Shown here: positions 1 through 10,484 of the stretch, piece after piece
Position numbering within the stretch: position 1 is the stretch's first letter
Layout of the letters: the number at the start of each line of letters is the position of its first letter
NCBI GenBank assembly: GCA_030710605.1
Contig: CP092868.1
Location: 31,251,363 to 31,315,362, forward strand
Reading direction: 5' to 3'
Origin: Cordylochernes scorpioides
Lineage: Eukaryota; Arthropoda; Arachnida; Pseudoscorpiones; Chernetidae
DNA: 64,000 nt
Made by a program: the position numbers and the translations under genes
The notes under the pieces: model-generated
What the model was told of the DNA's origin: nothing
Seen by the model: only the letters and a program-made list of their open reading frames with translations
The model's database searches: none

Positions 1-558
1 ATCGTGAGCCTTGCTAGTTAAGATAGCAGGCGTGTGTTAGTCACGCCCACGTGTCCGGCGTTCAGGGTCACGCCGTGATTACACAACAATATGCGGTTGC
101 AGTGGGCAAAGCAAAAATTATCTAAAGGTATACATTTAGAAAAGCTATAAAGAAATATAAGTTTTAGGTAGGGTAAAATCAGTTTGAAGGTTACATTGAG
201 GTCGAAGCTGTTATATTGGAGGGGACAAATCTCCCGCTATTATGTGCAAATCTTAGTATTGATTTCCAGAGTTTGTCCTTCCAAAAATGATCTTTCAAGG
301 TTAGAGGTATGTAACCAATGGTCCTGAGGCAGGCTTATAGAGTTGTGATCGTTCAGAATCAAAATTGGGACATTCAAAGAAAATATGTGAAATTGTTTCT
401 GGAGAGGAGAGTCAGTGGTTGCATGTTGGGGCATGTATATGTTTTGTTTTGCCAAAGGACCCTATCCATGTGTGTACAGTACCGAGACCTGTAGTTATTG
501 CACAATCAGGTATGATGTGTTTGTGGGAAGAAGACAAAGAACGAGGAGAGATACCCAG
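1..558. other. Unassigned left edge
   Basis: I see no gene with recognisable similarity here. The sequence is moderately AT-rich. The last ~20 bases before 558 carry a short sequence that recurs at 63949-63974, at the other end of the window, next to another piece of the same LINE (see findings). Confidence 0.4.
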
Positions 559-1816
559 GTTCTGTTGTTGTTGTTGTTTCTTATCCCCTTGTGTAAAGAT
601 TACACAAATTCCATGAGTTCATGCTCCTCGAGCTGTTTTATGATGAGCAGCGGCTTCTCCCAAAGGTCCTGTTTAGTGCATCTAATGCAAGCCAAAATGT
701 GTTCTGGAGCTGCAGGTGACAAGCTACATTTTGGGCAAGTGGGGTAGATTTTGTTATTATTTTCTATCTTCAATGGCTTGAGATGGCCTGTTCTAAATCT
801 TGTTAGTGTTGTTTGATGCTGTCTATTTCTGATGTTCAGAGCTCCTCCTGGGTTCACTCCACTGTACCAACTGTGCTTAGGTGGGATCCTCCAGTTCCTA
901 TTTATTTTTGTTTTGGCTACTGTTTCTATTTCTTTAAAAGTAAGTTTATTTTTCTGTGGCAAGGGTTCTTTTGTGCCTTTTTTCGCTAGCACATCAGCAG
1001 CTTCATTGCCTTCAATTCCAACATGTGAGGGTATCCATTGAAGGTGAATTTTTGAGAGTTTATAGAGATAGCCAATTATGTTCCTGCTTACTTTGTCTCT
1101 AAGTTCCCCTGTGTGACTCAAGTGTTGTATGGCACTTCTACTATCAGTAAGAATCCAGATATCTTGATAATTAGTATTTCTGATGGATTTAAGGCTTCAT
1201 AGATGGCTATAAGTTCTGATCTGAAGACTGAGCAAAAATCTGGGTTTCTTCTGTTCATTTTCTCAATGCCATTTGTGGTTTTGATGAGACAGCCACTGCC
1301 AGTGTGTCCTAGCTCGTCTCTACTACCATCGGTATAAATAGTTATTGCATTTTTAGGAATGTTATTAATTATTTCTAATGATAATTGTTTTAAGTATTCT
1401 GGATTTTGGCATTGTTTGTTGGTGGGTTCATTTAAAGAGGCATTAAAAATAACATTTTGTAGTGGTTCGCATGGAGAAATTTTTTCTGCTAAATAATTTT
1501 TTTCTACTTTATATTTTAAAAATCCATTTCTTTTGGCCAGGTGGAGAGGGCCTTCTTTTTTGAGTCTTAGATTGGATTCCCAATTAAGTATGTAATTGGA
1601 AGTTCTGTGTTTGTTTCCATAACTCTTGATTTTGTTTATATATTTTGGCAGATTGTAGCTTCTTCTATCCTTTAAGGGCATAATGTCTGCCTCGTAAAGT
1701 ACAATATCATTAGGGCAGGTATTTCGAATACCTGTAATAATTCTAGCTGGTTCTTGTAGATTGTAGGGTTGGCGGTGATGAATTCCTCCTCTCATGTGTC
1801 CCAGAAGGATTTGCAA
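559..1816 (-). pseudogene. Jockey-like LINE, 3' part: RT C-terminus and RNase H (broken)
   Basis: This is the 3' end of a non-LTR retrotransposon. The upstream part (about 1816-1180) reads as the C-terminal RT region with an ARIITG-type motif, then the first RNase H catalytic block (TDGS), with a conserved SEL glutamate near 1215. The frame then shifts near 1160-1185. The RNase H continues from about 1170 to 600 with TDSRSA, a HVGIEGNEAAD block and a Cys/His tail (CPKC...PEHIL). After the stop there is a short 3' UTR and a CAA-repeat tail, seen as TTG repeats at 563-580. The upstream EN and RT core are missing, so the copy is dead. Three more truncated copies of the same 3' end lie at 6978-7197, 8897-9056 and 17097-17395. 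The family call rests on motif recognition only. Confidence 0.85.
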
Positions 1817-1881
1817 AGATGGTTAAAAAGGGTACGGCGTGAGGCTAGTTTCAGGATCTCCATCAGGGAGGTCCTTGTAGC

Positions 1882-2335
1882 CTAGAACTTGAGAGCCCTA
1901 GACTTCAGGATTGGAGAGCTGGAGGCTCTCGCCTCATGTTTGTCAGGAAGGCCCTTGGCACAGCAGTTGGTGCACTTGGAGGTGCGCGGGTTCTCCAGGG
2001 AGGAACAGGCACGACCCTCGTGTCCTTCTTCGCCGCAATGGAAGCACTGGAGTCCTGGAGCATTGAGCCGAGTTGTGGTCGAAGCCTCAGCAGCGGACGG
2101 ACTCCTCGAAGCTGAAGATAACTCCATCAACAACTATCCTCCGTGCACAACAAGGTTCTGAAGGTCCACCTCGATGAAGGCTGTGCAGGTCCCGTTCCTT
2201 GTTGCAGAGCGGTGAGCCATACGCACCACCTTGTCACCAGGACTGACGGCAGGAGTTGCCAGGAAGGTTTCTTCAATGGTAAAGTTGGTGTGGAAAGATC
2301 TCCTTCTGCTGGCGGACCATCATGCCATCCAACTT
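1882..2335 (-). pseudogene. LINE ORF1/gag-like protein with CCHC zinc knuckle (broken)
   Basis: Reading the minus strand from about 2335, an open stretch with the block RSATRNGTCTAFIEVDL is followed by an in-frame TAG near 2134. The same frame then continues and carries a CX2CX4HX4C zinc knuckle (CFHCGEEGHEGRAC) and a second Cys cluster. This matches the nucleic-acid-binding ORF1 (gag-like) of jockey-type LINEs. It lies directly upstream, on the same strand, of the RT/RNase H fragment at 559-1816, with no room for the endonuclease and RT core. The two probably belong to one element with a large internal deletion, or to two adjacent insertions. Confidence 0.65.
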
Positions 2336-2780
2336 ACAACTACAATTAATACTTTTTTACAATTTTAAAACCAATGTGTAGATTACTATTTTCAGAATCA
2401 TGGAATTGATTTAAATCCAATAATTTTTAGGGTTTTCTAAATGGAGTTGTTGAAGGGATGGACTCCCCAAGACTTAACTTCCATTTTTTGGGATTTGTTT
2501 GAAGCAATGTCAAGAGAAAGGACTTCTCAAGACAAGAGCTTCAGATATGCTAAATAAAGGAATATTGATGAAACAAAGGCGGGGATGTAATATTCAGATG
2601 GTTTATTTGGTGCAGTGCTGGACTGTGGTCCAGTCCAGAAAGGTCATGATGTTCGGGGTCTCATTGTGCCGGTTGTAGGAGGGGTTAGAGCTGTAACTGG
2701 ACATTTCTAAATCAACAGGTGAAAATCCAAACAGGACAAAGATTAATATATTTCTGGCATGTTGTATTTAACACATTGCT
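2336..2780. other. Intergenic, nothing recognised
   Basis: No coding signal or repeat family was recognised in these 445 bases. Confidence 0.4.
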
Positions 2781-2935
2781 GTGAAACGGTGGTCAATGGT
2801 CAAATACAATTTATACCCTTCATCTCAGTGATGCCGTTTCTCTGATAAAAAAAAAAAATAATAATAATTTTTAATGGTCACGTGTACTATTGGTCGGCTA
2901 CTTGTTGGCACATAACAATATATTAGAATTTTAAC
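2781..2935 (-). mobile_element. Gypsy family A LTR fragment
   Basis: This stretch is a diverged copy of the LTR/leader seen at 42480-42632, 46800-46971 and 54920-55072. All share the blocks GGTCAAATACAA, GTGCCGTTTC or GATGCCGTTTC, and an end near GACACACAACA (here GGCACATAACA). It is an isolated fragment with no adjacent coding sequence. The rest of 2936-3237 is AT-rich with nothing recognised. Confidence 0.7.
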
Positions 2936-3237
2936 AAAGAAATTATACAATAATAGTTGGAATTTTATTAACAAATATATGGGTTGTTGCTATTGAAGTC
3001 AGTCAAGGAAAGGACTTCCAAACACTGACCTCTAAAAGAAAATCTTATTACCATATTGGATATTTGACTCTATCATTCAATTTTGATTATTTTGATTTTA
3101 TGATGCAAATAAAATATAAGTGGAATAGGCCTATTGGGGAACCGCCACTATAAAAAAAGGTAACGCATTCAATATGCAGGTACCTCCTGGGTGAATGTGG
3201 AAATCCTGCTGATGATCTCTCTCTCTTTCTGCAACAG

Positions 3238-3326
3238 CAACCACCCGACCTGCAGGGCTACTGGCTCTTCGGTCAAGGGCTGGATGACAACGCCATCCTC
3301 GCATCTGCCAAGTCATCGAAACACAG
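3238..3326 (+). other. Possible internal coding exon, product unknown
   Basis: A polypyrimidine stretch ending in CAG (3219-3237) is followed by 89 open bases reading QPPDLQGYWLFGQGLDDNAI and on to SSKHR, ending at a possible CAG|GT donor at 3326/3327. The peptide looks protein-like but I cannot assign it. The donor is weak (GTTCTT). Phase does not match a direct splice to the exon-like piece at 4053: joining them gives an early stop. It may be a real exon spliced elsewhere, a pseudo-exon or chance. Confidence 0.25.
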
Positions 3327-3770
3327 GTTCTTTCTGAGCCTTGAGATGAGGGGAGAATGTGACTTAATGTCTGGAGGAGGACTCTCTGTCGTTGTTTCCG
3401 GGATTTTACTGTATATAGTTTACTCAACAGCAACAACAACAAAAAGGCTTTTATTAGACCCCATTGCCCTGTATGGATTAGCCATACAACAACAAAATAA
3501 TACAGTAATTTTTTCTCCCTTTCCACATGTGCACGTGAGCCTTTGTTTGAAAAGGGATTTATTTACACATCTGTTCTAGAACTTTCCTCATTACCTATTT
3601 CTATTGCTATATTTTTCTTTTCTGAAATAGTTCTCAGCGTCTTCAGTGGGTTGCTAGATCTCCAGAAGGTGTTTTTAAGAGTTTTTTCTCTTTCTTCACC
3701 TAAATATTTGCATTCTATGATATAGTGGGAGATTTCATCAGATATAATTTACTCTTTTATCTTTTTCATA

Positions 3771-3952
3771 TACAGTTAAACCTGTCTATATCGCCCCTTA
3801 TTAGGACTCACCAAAATAGGGTGTTATATAGAGGGGGTGCTATAGACAGGTCACTTTTAATGTAAAATGTTTACATTTCAATGTTTAAAATCGGGTGCTA
3901 TAGAGAGGAAGGCGCTATTTAGAGGGGGCGCTATAGACAGGTTTAACTGTAT
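3771..3952. mobile_element. Tigger/pogo-type MITE, subfamily T1
   Basis: A 182-bp element with perfect terminal inverted repeats, TACAGTTAAACCTGTCTAT at the left and its complement at the right, bounded by TA. The interior carries several complementary blocks (GGGCGCTATAGACAGG and its inverse), so the whole unit can fold back on itself. TA target sites and CAGT termini are typical of the pogo/Tigger branch of Tc1/mariner. A second copy is at 14262-14425. There is no coding capacity. Confidence 0.8.
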
Positions 3953-4052
3953 ATATATTTTAATTTTCTTTCTTTTTTATAATACAACCATTAACTTGTG
4001 TATGATGTGAATAAAATATTTTTAAATCTCAAATCTCTCTCTCTCTTTACAG

Positions 4053-4106
4053 AAGGTTGAGGATATGTTTAAGGTACTAGACGCTGACTCCTTCTGGAAC
4101 CCCTAT
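4053..4106 (+). other. Possible coding exon cut by a solo LTR
   Basis: A strong acceptor (CT repeat, then TTTACAG, ending at 4052) is followed by an open frame reading KVEDMFKVLDADSFWNPY. It stops only because the first bases of an inserted LTR supply Cys and a stop codon. Taking out the LTR (4107-4967) and one copy of the duplicated CCTAT lets the frame continue as IGIFIG to a possible donor at GTGCGA near 4990. The product is not recognised. The call depends on the acceptor and on the frame reopening after LTR removal. Confidence 0.35.
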
Positions 4107-4967
4107 TGTTAAGAATGGTTGGGGAAATCGGCTCTAGATGGCGTGCGCCATGGGATGCGCCTCAGAGTACACCACAGAGTGCACCCACGTGACATTTTTC
4201 GACTATATAAAAGAGGGTATTTGAACGGAAAGGAGGATATAGTAGCGGAGAGGACAGGGCATAGTCTCGACGTGGAGAAGGTATCAGATCGGAGTTGGGT
4301 GTGTGGCTGAAGGTGGATCAAGGATAGTTTTTTTTTTTTGCTTATCCCTAGTACACGTGGTACAGGCCATGATAATCATGGTGGGTAGTTAGCAACTGCT
4401 TTTTTACTGTAAGCGCACCACATGTCTACACATGTGAAAAGCAGTTCGACTTTGCACTTACAAATGTGCCAGAGCCCCGTTTGGTTACTTGCACTCGCTG
4501 GTGGGGTTGGACTTTTGCAAGAATCGGGGGGCCATTGGAGCATTTTTTTTTTTTTTTTTTTTAAACAGAAAAAAGTGTCCAATGCGGGATACGAACCCGG
4601 GTCGTAGTGGTCGAAAACTAAACAGTTTAACCAGCCTTCCACCGACCCCCCAAGGATAAAGTTAAAGTTTGAAGAAGAAGAAGTTAAAGTTTAAAAGAAG
4701 AAGAAGTTAAAGAGAGTTTGAATAAGAAGTTAAATTTTAAAAGAAGTTCTCAAAGAAGTTAAAGTCAAAGAAGATAGTCAAAGAAGATAAAGTCAACGAA
4801 GATAAAGTCAAAGAGGCATAGTGGAATGTACATATGTAAATAAACCATTTTAAGATTTGCAAATAAGAAAATAAAAGTTCAATATTATTAGAAAGGCTGA
4901 GAGTGATCTTTCTCTAGGATTTTAATGACTGGTAGTCATTCTTAGAAACAACACAAAATACTTAACA
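4107..4967 (+). mobile_element. Solo LTR with 5-bp target duplication
   Basis: The element begins TGTTAAG and ends CTTAACA, a perfect 7-bp inverted TG...CA terminus. It is flanked by the direct repeat CCTAT at 4102-4106 and 4968-4972, the 5-bp duplication expected of an LTR retrotransposon. A TATA box (TATATAAAAG) lies near 4204 and an AATAAA-like region near 4840-4870, fitting the U3-R-U5 order on the plus strand. No internal coding region remains, so this is a solo LTR left by recombination between the two LTRs. A SINE (4327-4650) sits inside, making the native LTR about 530 bp. The family is not identified. Confidence 0.8.
4327..4650 (-). mobile_element. tRNA-derived SINE, nested in LTR (copy 1)
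   Basis: On the minus strand the 5' end (near 4650) resembles a tRNA: an A-box-like GGTGGAAGGCTGG and a B-box-like GGTTCGTATCC, followed by a family-specific body and a 3' end CTAGGGATAAGC plus an A tract. It is flanked by the 8-bp direct repeat CAAGGATA at 4319-4326 and 4651-4658. Other copies are at 8135-8448 (minus), 9395-9700 (plus), with partial ones at 6045-6105 and 52974-53050. The B box here differs from the GGTTCGATTCC of other copies. Confidence 0.85.
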
Positions 4968-5070
4968 CCTATATAGGGATTTTTATAGGTGCGAAATAGA
5001 GTTGGCTGTTGTATGTCTAACTAAGAGGGAGGATGTTCTCGAATTTCTCTCACCCTATTGATTTAGGTAA

Positions 5071-5235
5071 TACAGTAGAACCTCCCTTTAGCGGACACCT
5101 CTCTACAAAGGACAGTTTTTCACATTTGCAAAATTAACATTTTTACAATTTAGCAACTCTCCGGTAAGAGGACACCTCCTCCTAAAGGACACTTTGGGTC
5201 TGAAATTAGGTCCTTTACAGGGAGATTCTACTGTA
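5071..5235. mobile_element. Tigger/pogo-type MITE, subfamily T2
   Basis: A TA-bounded 165-bp element with inverted termini TACAGTAGAACCTCCCT and GGGAGATTCTACTGTA. Interior blocks such as GGACACCTCTCT and CTCTCCGGTAAGAGGACACC recur in every T2 copy (5572-5731, 10135-10315, 20826-20977, 21379-22849). It is non-coding. Confidence 0.8.
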
Positions 5236-5571
5236 TAATCTTTTTTCCAGAGCAGAATATGTAAATTAGCCCATTGAGTTAATTTGCATATTAAAAGAAT
5301 CAGGACATTGAGATCTTCTCTAAACCTAACTTGGCAGTTTTATAAAGAATATATAAAATATTGTAGAGAAAAGTATAGAAAACAAATAAAAACACACAAA
5401 TTAAACCCACATTTTATTTAATAGATAATTGCATATTTCAAATAACAATTAAATGATAATTGTCAAAGCAAATCATAGCTATTTTTGGTAGCCAGTAGCA
5501 GTGCTTTTGTCAATAGTTTATTTAGTCCTCTTTTTTCATGATCTTCAAAACAAGCTGCTATCAAAGTAGAA
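5236..5571. other. AT-rich spacer, nothing recognised
   Basis: This stretch between two T2 MITEs holds no gene-like signal. Confidence 0.4.
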
Positions 5572-5731
5572 TACAGTAGAACCTCCATGAGAGGACACCC
5601 CTCTCTATAAAGGCCAGTTTTTATCACCAAAATGACCATTTTTACTATTTAGAAACTTTCTGGTAAGAGGACACCTCTCTCTAAAGGACACTGCAACTTG
5701 GTGCTGTCCTTTACAGAGAGGTTCAATTGTA
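5572..5731. mobile_element. Tigger/pogo-type MITE, subfamily T2
   Basis: A TA-bounded 160-bp T2 copy, with left terminus TACAGTAGAACCTCCATGAG and right terminus GAGAGGTTCAATTGTA. Confidence 0.8.
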
Positions 5732-6044
5732 TTAAAGAAAATAGAGTCTGCTTGATTAGGTAATTCCTTGGGGTCTCAGGTGGAGATTTAACTCCAATGA
5801 TATTCACTGCAGCTAGAAGCCAAGGTTGGTCAGATTTCTTCACCACTCTTCCTTTCTTTTTCAAGTTAAATTAAACCATCTTATAAGCCCTTAGTCTTTC
5901 CTATCAGCCCAGTTTGGGGCTCTAGTTTCAGATTTATTGAGCATAAACTTTGATCCACTTAAGGCTGAAAATGAATTTTCTCTCAGTTAAAAAAAAAATT
6001 CATTTTTATACACTTTCAGGTAGAAGATTTCAATATCCACTTCA

Positions 6045-6105
6045 CTACCCACCATGATTTTCATGGCATGTACCACGTGTACTAGGGATAAACCAAAAAA
6101 ATATT
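6045..6105 (+). mobile_element. SINE 3' end fragment
   Basis: Only the last ~60 bp of the SINE are present: the block CTACCCACCATGATTTTCAT, then ACCACGTGTACTAGGGATAA and a short A-rich tail. The tRNA-like head is missing. Confidence 0.65.
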
Positions 6106-6219
6106 TCATGCTAATTGCCATCAATTTCAGTAAGATTGGCACAAGTAGCTTCCTTGTGTAAAGGATAATCATTCAGTAACCTGAAGAGGTCAGATTCTTC
6201 AAATGTATCACCTTTAAAG

Positions 6220-6585
6220 TGTAGCTTGCATATTATATGGCCGGACAGCTGAAAGAGATATGCACCATTATTTATTGAAAATAAATTGATATCTGAAAAA
6301 AAAAAACATTTTTTTTTATGCTCAATAAATTAGGCTTTTTATTAAAGGCAAAGTGCATTGATTAAAGAATTGATGCTTCTTAAAGGATTAAAACATCTGT
6401 CTGTGTATGAATACTTGCATACCATATGGGCGGAAGCTGAAAGAAATATTCATTGTCATTTATAAAAAATAAATTGGTACCTTAAAAAAACATTTTGATG
6501 CTCAATAAAAATAGGCTTTTTATTAAGGGCAAAGTGCATTGATTTAAAGAATTGATATTTCTCGAAGGGTTAAAACATCCGCAGC
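6220..6585. repeat. Two-copy direct repeat, ~188-bp period
   Basis: The block starting TTGCATATTATATGG near 6227 recurs, diverged, as TTGCATACCATATGG near 6415. Each is followed by the same order of motifs (GCTGAAAG, ATTGGTA or ATTGATA, ATGCTCAATAAA, AGGCTTTTTATTAA, GCAAAGTGCATTGATT). It is non-coding. The duplication is old, judging by the many differences. Confidence 0.65.
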
Positions 6586-6808
6586 ACCTGAGTGTCAAGA
6601 GATTGTTTCAATATTAGACTATCATTATTATATCCTTCATATCTATGCTAACCTAAAATCCAGCTGTTGAAGCCAGCTGTAAAAAGCAACACCTAACATG
6701 GTATATATATAGAATGCCATAGTAAAACCAAGCTGCAGTGCTATTCTAAAAGAACAACCGTATGAAGGCTCTGTGTGCTCAACATTGTGAAGTTGCAGCA
6801 AAGTCTCA

Positions 6809-6955
<147 letters not shown>

Positions 6956-6977
6956 CTACCTATTAGACAATTAACAT

Positions 6978-7197
6978 GTTGTTTCTTATCCCCTTGTGTA
7001 TAGATTACACAAATTCCATAAATTCATGCTCCTTGAGCTGTTTTATGATAAGCAGTGGCTTCTCCCAAAGGTCCTGTTTAGTACATCTAATGCAAGTCAA
7101 AATGTGTTCTGGAGTTGCAGGTGCCAAGCTACATTTTGGGCAAGTGGGGTAGATTTTGTTATTATTTTCTATCTTTAATGGCTTGAGATGGCCTGTT
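6978..7197 (-). mobile_element. 5'-truncated LINE 3' end with 12-bp target duplication
   Basis: A 220-bp copy of the RNase H C-terminal end and 3' UTR of the LINE at 559-1816. The encoded tail reads CPKCSLAPATPEHIL and ends EFMEFV before the stop. It is flanked by the perfect 12-bp repeat GACAATTAACAT at 6966-6977 and 7198-7209, the signature of target-primed reverse transcription. The CAA tail is nearly absent here. Confidence 0.85.
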
Positions 7198-7269
7198 GAC
7201 AATTAACATATTTTTATTGGCATCTTGTCAATACATACAAAAGTACACAGTCTGTACTGTTTTAAAGAA

Positions 7270-7410
7270 GATAATTATATATAAATAAAAAAAAAAGCAT
7301 ATATTGGATCTATAAATTTATTATTCAACCAATATTTCTAGAGGCAAAATGCCTCTCTTTATCAAGGTTTTTCTTTGATTTAAACTAAATCACGTGGGTA
7401 TGTAATCCAC
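7270..7410 (-). mobile_element. Penelope-type terminal remnant with hammerhead-like fold
   Basis: On the minus strand a short hairpin (AGAGGC-ATTTT-GCCTCT) is preceded by CTTGATAA and followed by AGAAATATTGG and an AT-rich ATAAAT stretch. This order is the one common at Penelope-like element termini (a box near the hairpin, then GAAA). No coding sequence is attached. The assignment is by motif shape only. Confidence 0.4.
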
Positions 7411-7669
7411 TCATGCTATAAAATAATTATATATATATGCATGATACTATGTACAATGAACATGGCGCCTCTGTCACCGCTGCAGAGTTTGGTGAAGAAT
7501 CGTCAGCGGGTCTCCAGCGACACCACACCTATTAGAGCGGCCACATTTTTATTAAAATTCTACATTTTGATCTGATATTTAGTCCATATAGTTTTCTCAG
7601 CAGTACTTGACACAGAAGTGGATTTGATCCAAATTACAATAGAAGGAATCGCAGGATATCATTGTTGGA

Positions 7670-7797
7670 AGAGACCAAAGGTAGACACGACGTGTCCTTC
7701 ACAAATGATTTGCTTAATGACCAGTTGAAGGACGTCATTGTCCAAAACCTTGCAGCCTTCTGAATAAAGAAACTCATCGCGTCTACCTTTGGTCTCT
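7670..7797. repeat. Short inverted repeat around ~86-bp spacer
   Basis: The arms AGAGACCAAAGGTAGACACG (7670) and its complement (7777-7797) match over 21 bases with one mismatch. The spacer is non-coding and has its own smaller complementary pieces (GTCCTTCAC and TTGAAGGACG). It could be a Penelope-type arm pair or a MITE; unclassified. Confidence 0.6.
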
Positions 7798-8134
7798 TTT
7801 ACACAGAAGTGGTTTTCCAGTAATGCCTTCTTTTGTCTATGCCATTTGCCAAATAATGCCTTCCTTCTTTTGAGGTGATTTCTCCCCTAAGGACAAAAGA
7901 ATGCCTTAATTACAAAAATGAAGTCGAAAGATTATCATTGCATTTATTCTGTCTCCTTTTGTGTTAGCCATCTCATTAGGATGTTGCCCGTCTTCTACCA
8001 GTGTTGAACTCACACTGGGAAGGTACAAATAGGAGTTTTCTATTCATTGGGATTGAGACCAAATGGCAATTCTCAAAACTCTCTAGGACTTTTTAATTAT
8101 GATATTAAAACTAGGTTTCTATAATAGCCATGGT

Positions 8135-8448
8135 CATTATTATTTTTTGCCTATCCCTAGTACACGTGGTACAGGTCATGGTAATCATGATGGGTAGAAG
8201 GCGACTGCTTTTACTGTAAGCGCACCACATGTCTACACATGTGAAAAGCAGTTCAACTTTGCACTTACAAATGGGACATAGCTCGGTTTGGTTACTTGCA
8301 CTTGCTGGTGGGGTTGGACTTTTGCAAGAATCGAGGGCCATTGGAGCATTTTTTTTTTAAATCAGAAAAAAGTATCCAATGCGGGAATCAAACCCGGGTC
8401 GTAGTGGTCAAAACCAACGGTTTAGACAAACCTTCCACTGACCCTCTC
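8135..8448 (-). mobile_element. tRNA-derived SINE (copy 2)
   Basis: Same family as 4327-4650. The tRNA-like head lies near 8375-8448 on the minus strand and the tail near 8143. It is flanked by the 9-bp direct repeat AGCCATGGT at 8126-8134 and 8449-8457. Confidence 0.85.
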
Positions 8449-8577
8449 AGCCATGGTGCTGTTATAAAAGAGGTTGTTATAAAGAGGATCTACTGAATTG
8501 TCTTTCTTGCATATGATGATGACAAGAACATATTTCTTGTAGCCAATTATGAAGTAAACTTCAATCACTTCAATCTT

Positions 8578-8805
8578 TTACTGAGAATAAACTTTTTTAT
8601 TATGTAAGACTTTTGTCTTCATTATTTTGTAGCGGTGCATCTCCCATAAGGAGGTTGTGAAACACCATTTCACACTGTTCTTAGCAATTCTCATCAATTC
8701 TTTGTATCTTCTACTTCCAAACAATTTTTGGAGATTATCAAACCAATCCTTTCTTGGTCTATCTCTTCCTTTAAAGTCTATCTTTCCAATATGGCTAATA
8801 GACAA
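8578..8805 (-). pseudogene. C-terminal tail of a non-LTR reverse transcriptase ORF
   Basis: The minus-strand frame carries GRDRPRKDWFDNLQKL followed by RYKELMRIAKNSVKW. This resembles the conserved GRPR-x-W-x-DN and A-x-x-R-x-x-W tail found at the end of several RTE/CR1-type polyproteins. Nothing upstream of it is recognisable as RT, so it is a 5'-truncated relic. I am moderately sure of the family type. Confidence 0.5.
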
Positions 8806-8896
8806 TCTTGAGACTTTTTTTTTTTATGAAACAAATTCTATTCCTCAATATGATTAATTAAAAAAAAAAAGGATTTGAGTCATAAGAATTTGTACA

Positions 8897-9056
8897 TACA
8901 AAGGTGCACCTGCAGCTCCAGAACACATTTTGGCTTGCATTAGATGCACTAAACAGGACCTTTGGGAGAGGCCGCTGCTCATCATAAAACAGCTCGAGGA
9001 GCATGAACTCATGGAATTCATGTAATCTTTACACAAGGGGATAAGAAACAACAACA
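8897..9056 (+). mobile_element. LINE 3' end, plus strand, with CAA tail
   Basis: A truncated copy of the LINE at 559-1816, in the opposite orientation. It starts inside the Cys-rich C-terminus, ends with the stop, the short 3' UTR (ACACAAGGGGATAAGAAA) and five CAA repeats. Confidence 0.85.
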
Positions 9057-9394
9057 ACAACAACAGAATTAATAAAAAAAGAGATAAACCCAATTAAAAT
9101 TGTGAAGGTCTAGTGAAGTTGGGCTATTAAATGCTAATGCAAGTGGAGAATACACAAAGCATGGTAATAAAGGATTTAAAATGTTGTATTTTAATAATCT
9201 CACCATTTATAAAAAGACTCAAATTGAGGGTTCATTACCTATGCAGATCCTATTTTAACACAAAGCAATAACATGCTGTATATATACATAAAATGAAAGA
9301 ATTTAAACACAAATGTTTCTTTTGTATACAATACAAACTTCTACTGTTTCCATTTATCATTATTCTTCACAATTCATCCTTTCATACTTCAAAG

Positions 9395-9700
9395 TGGGGG
9401 GTCGGTGGAAGGCTGGTTAAACCGTTTGGTTTTCGACCACTAGGACCCGGGTTCGATTCCCGCATTGGACACTTTTTTCTGTTTAAAAAAAATGCTCCAA
9501 TGGCCCCCGATTCTTGCAAAAGTCCAACCCCACCAGCGAGTGCAAGTAACCAAACGGGGCTCTGGCATTTGTAAGTGCAAAGTCGAACTGCTTTTCACAT
9601 GTGTAGACATGTGGTGCGCTTACAGTAAAAGCAGTCGCTAACTACCCACCATGATTATCATGGCCTGTACCACGTGTACTAGGGATAAGCAAAAAAAAAA
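9395..9700 (+). mobile_element. tRNA-derived SINE (copy 3)
   Basis: The most complete plus-strand copy. The tRNA-like head (about 9398-9475) has GGTGGAAGGCTGG and a perfect B box GGTTCGATTCC. The body and the 3' end CTAGGGATAAGC plus 11 A follow. I could not find a clean target duplication. Confidence 0.85.
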
Positions 9701-10134
9701 ATCCCTAAGGTTAGAAATAATCGATATTTCTCCTTAAAATAAATTTTGATTTTTCGTTTAAAAGAAATGCATGCTGGATAATTTTCAAATGTCGTTCTAC
9801 AAACTTCTACTGTTCTTACTGCGATGAAAAAATATATTTGGGAGGGCTTGGCTTATCAGTGGTGAACCCTCCCGGGAGTTTCGGCAATTTAGATATTATT
9901 GTTTGGGAGTTAAAAAAAAGGGATTCAGAGGTGCCTATAACTAACCTTGGACTGATAAGGATCTCTGTAAATGGGAGAAGCCAACCTCTGGATATCCTTG
10001 TGGCTGGCTCTAGACGGAATGAAGGAATAGGATCCTTGGACATGGGGATCCTGTCTCCATCTGCTCCTGGAATCACAAGTGTCGGGATTAGCAGGGCAGC
10101 AGCCATTGAATGATTCAATCTTGTCTCTATATTA

Positions 10135-10315
10135 TACAGTAGAACCTCCATGAGAGGACACTCGTGATAGAGAACACCTCTCTATAAAGGACAGTTTTCA
10201 TTTGTAAAATTACCATTTTTACAATTTAGCAACTCTCCGGTAAGAGGACACCTCTCTCTAAAGGACATTTTGGCTCTGCAATTAGGTGTTGTCCTTTACA
10301 GGGAGGTTTTACTGT
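10135..10315. mobile_element. Tigger/pogo-type MITE, subfamily T2
   Basis: A TA-bounded T2 copy of 181 bp, left TACAGTAGAACCTCCATGAG, right CAGGGAGGTTTTACTGTA. Confidence 0.8.
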
Positions 10316-10319
10316 ATCT

Positions 10320-10405
10320 TATCTTCTTCTTCTTTCTTATCTCCACTCAAATCACACTAAGGTATCAAGCTTGTAAAGCTTGAGACTTTTGATGGTGTCT
10401 GCCGG
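10320..10405 (-). repeat. Fragment of dispersed repeat R1
   Basis: The inverse of the segment ending repeat R1 at 15600-15945 and 17615-17912: CTTATCTCCACTCA, then a block with AGCTTGTAAAGCTTGAG and GATGGTGTCTG. It directly precedes the LINE endonuclease remnant. Confidence 0.55.
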
Positions 10406-10484
10406 GGAAGAGTAGAGCTGTATCTTATTACAACCATCATTCGTGATTCCTTGTTACTAAGAGAAAGATTTAGCTAGATGAGAT

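Noticed and set aside
3131-3526. Minus-strand ORF of 131 codons
   Set aside because: It is low complexity (leucine and lysine runs) and covers a plus-strand exon-like segment with better splice context.
9395-9475. A functional tRNA gene (also 52974-53050 and 8375-8448)
   Set aside because: The B box is good but the heads are joined to a SINE body or tail, several copies exist, and the acceptor stem does not pair convincingly.
9838-10151. Protein-coding gene on either strand
   Set aside because: Both strands are open for about 90-110 codons here and neither peptide shows a motif; this is likely GC-biased chance or an unknown repeat.
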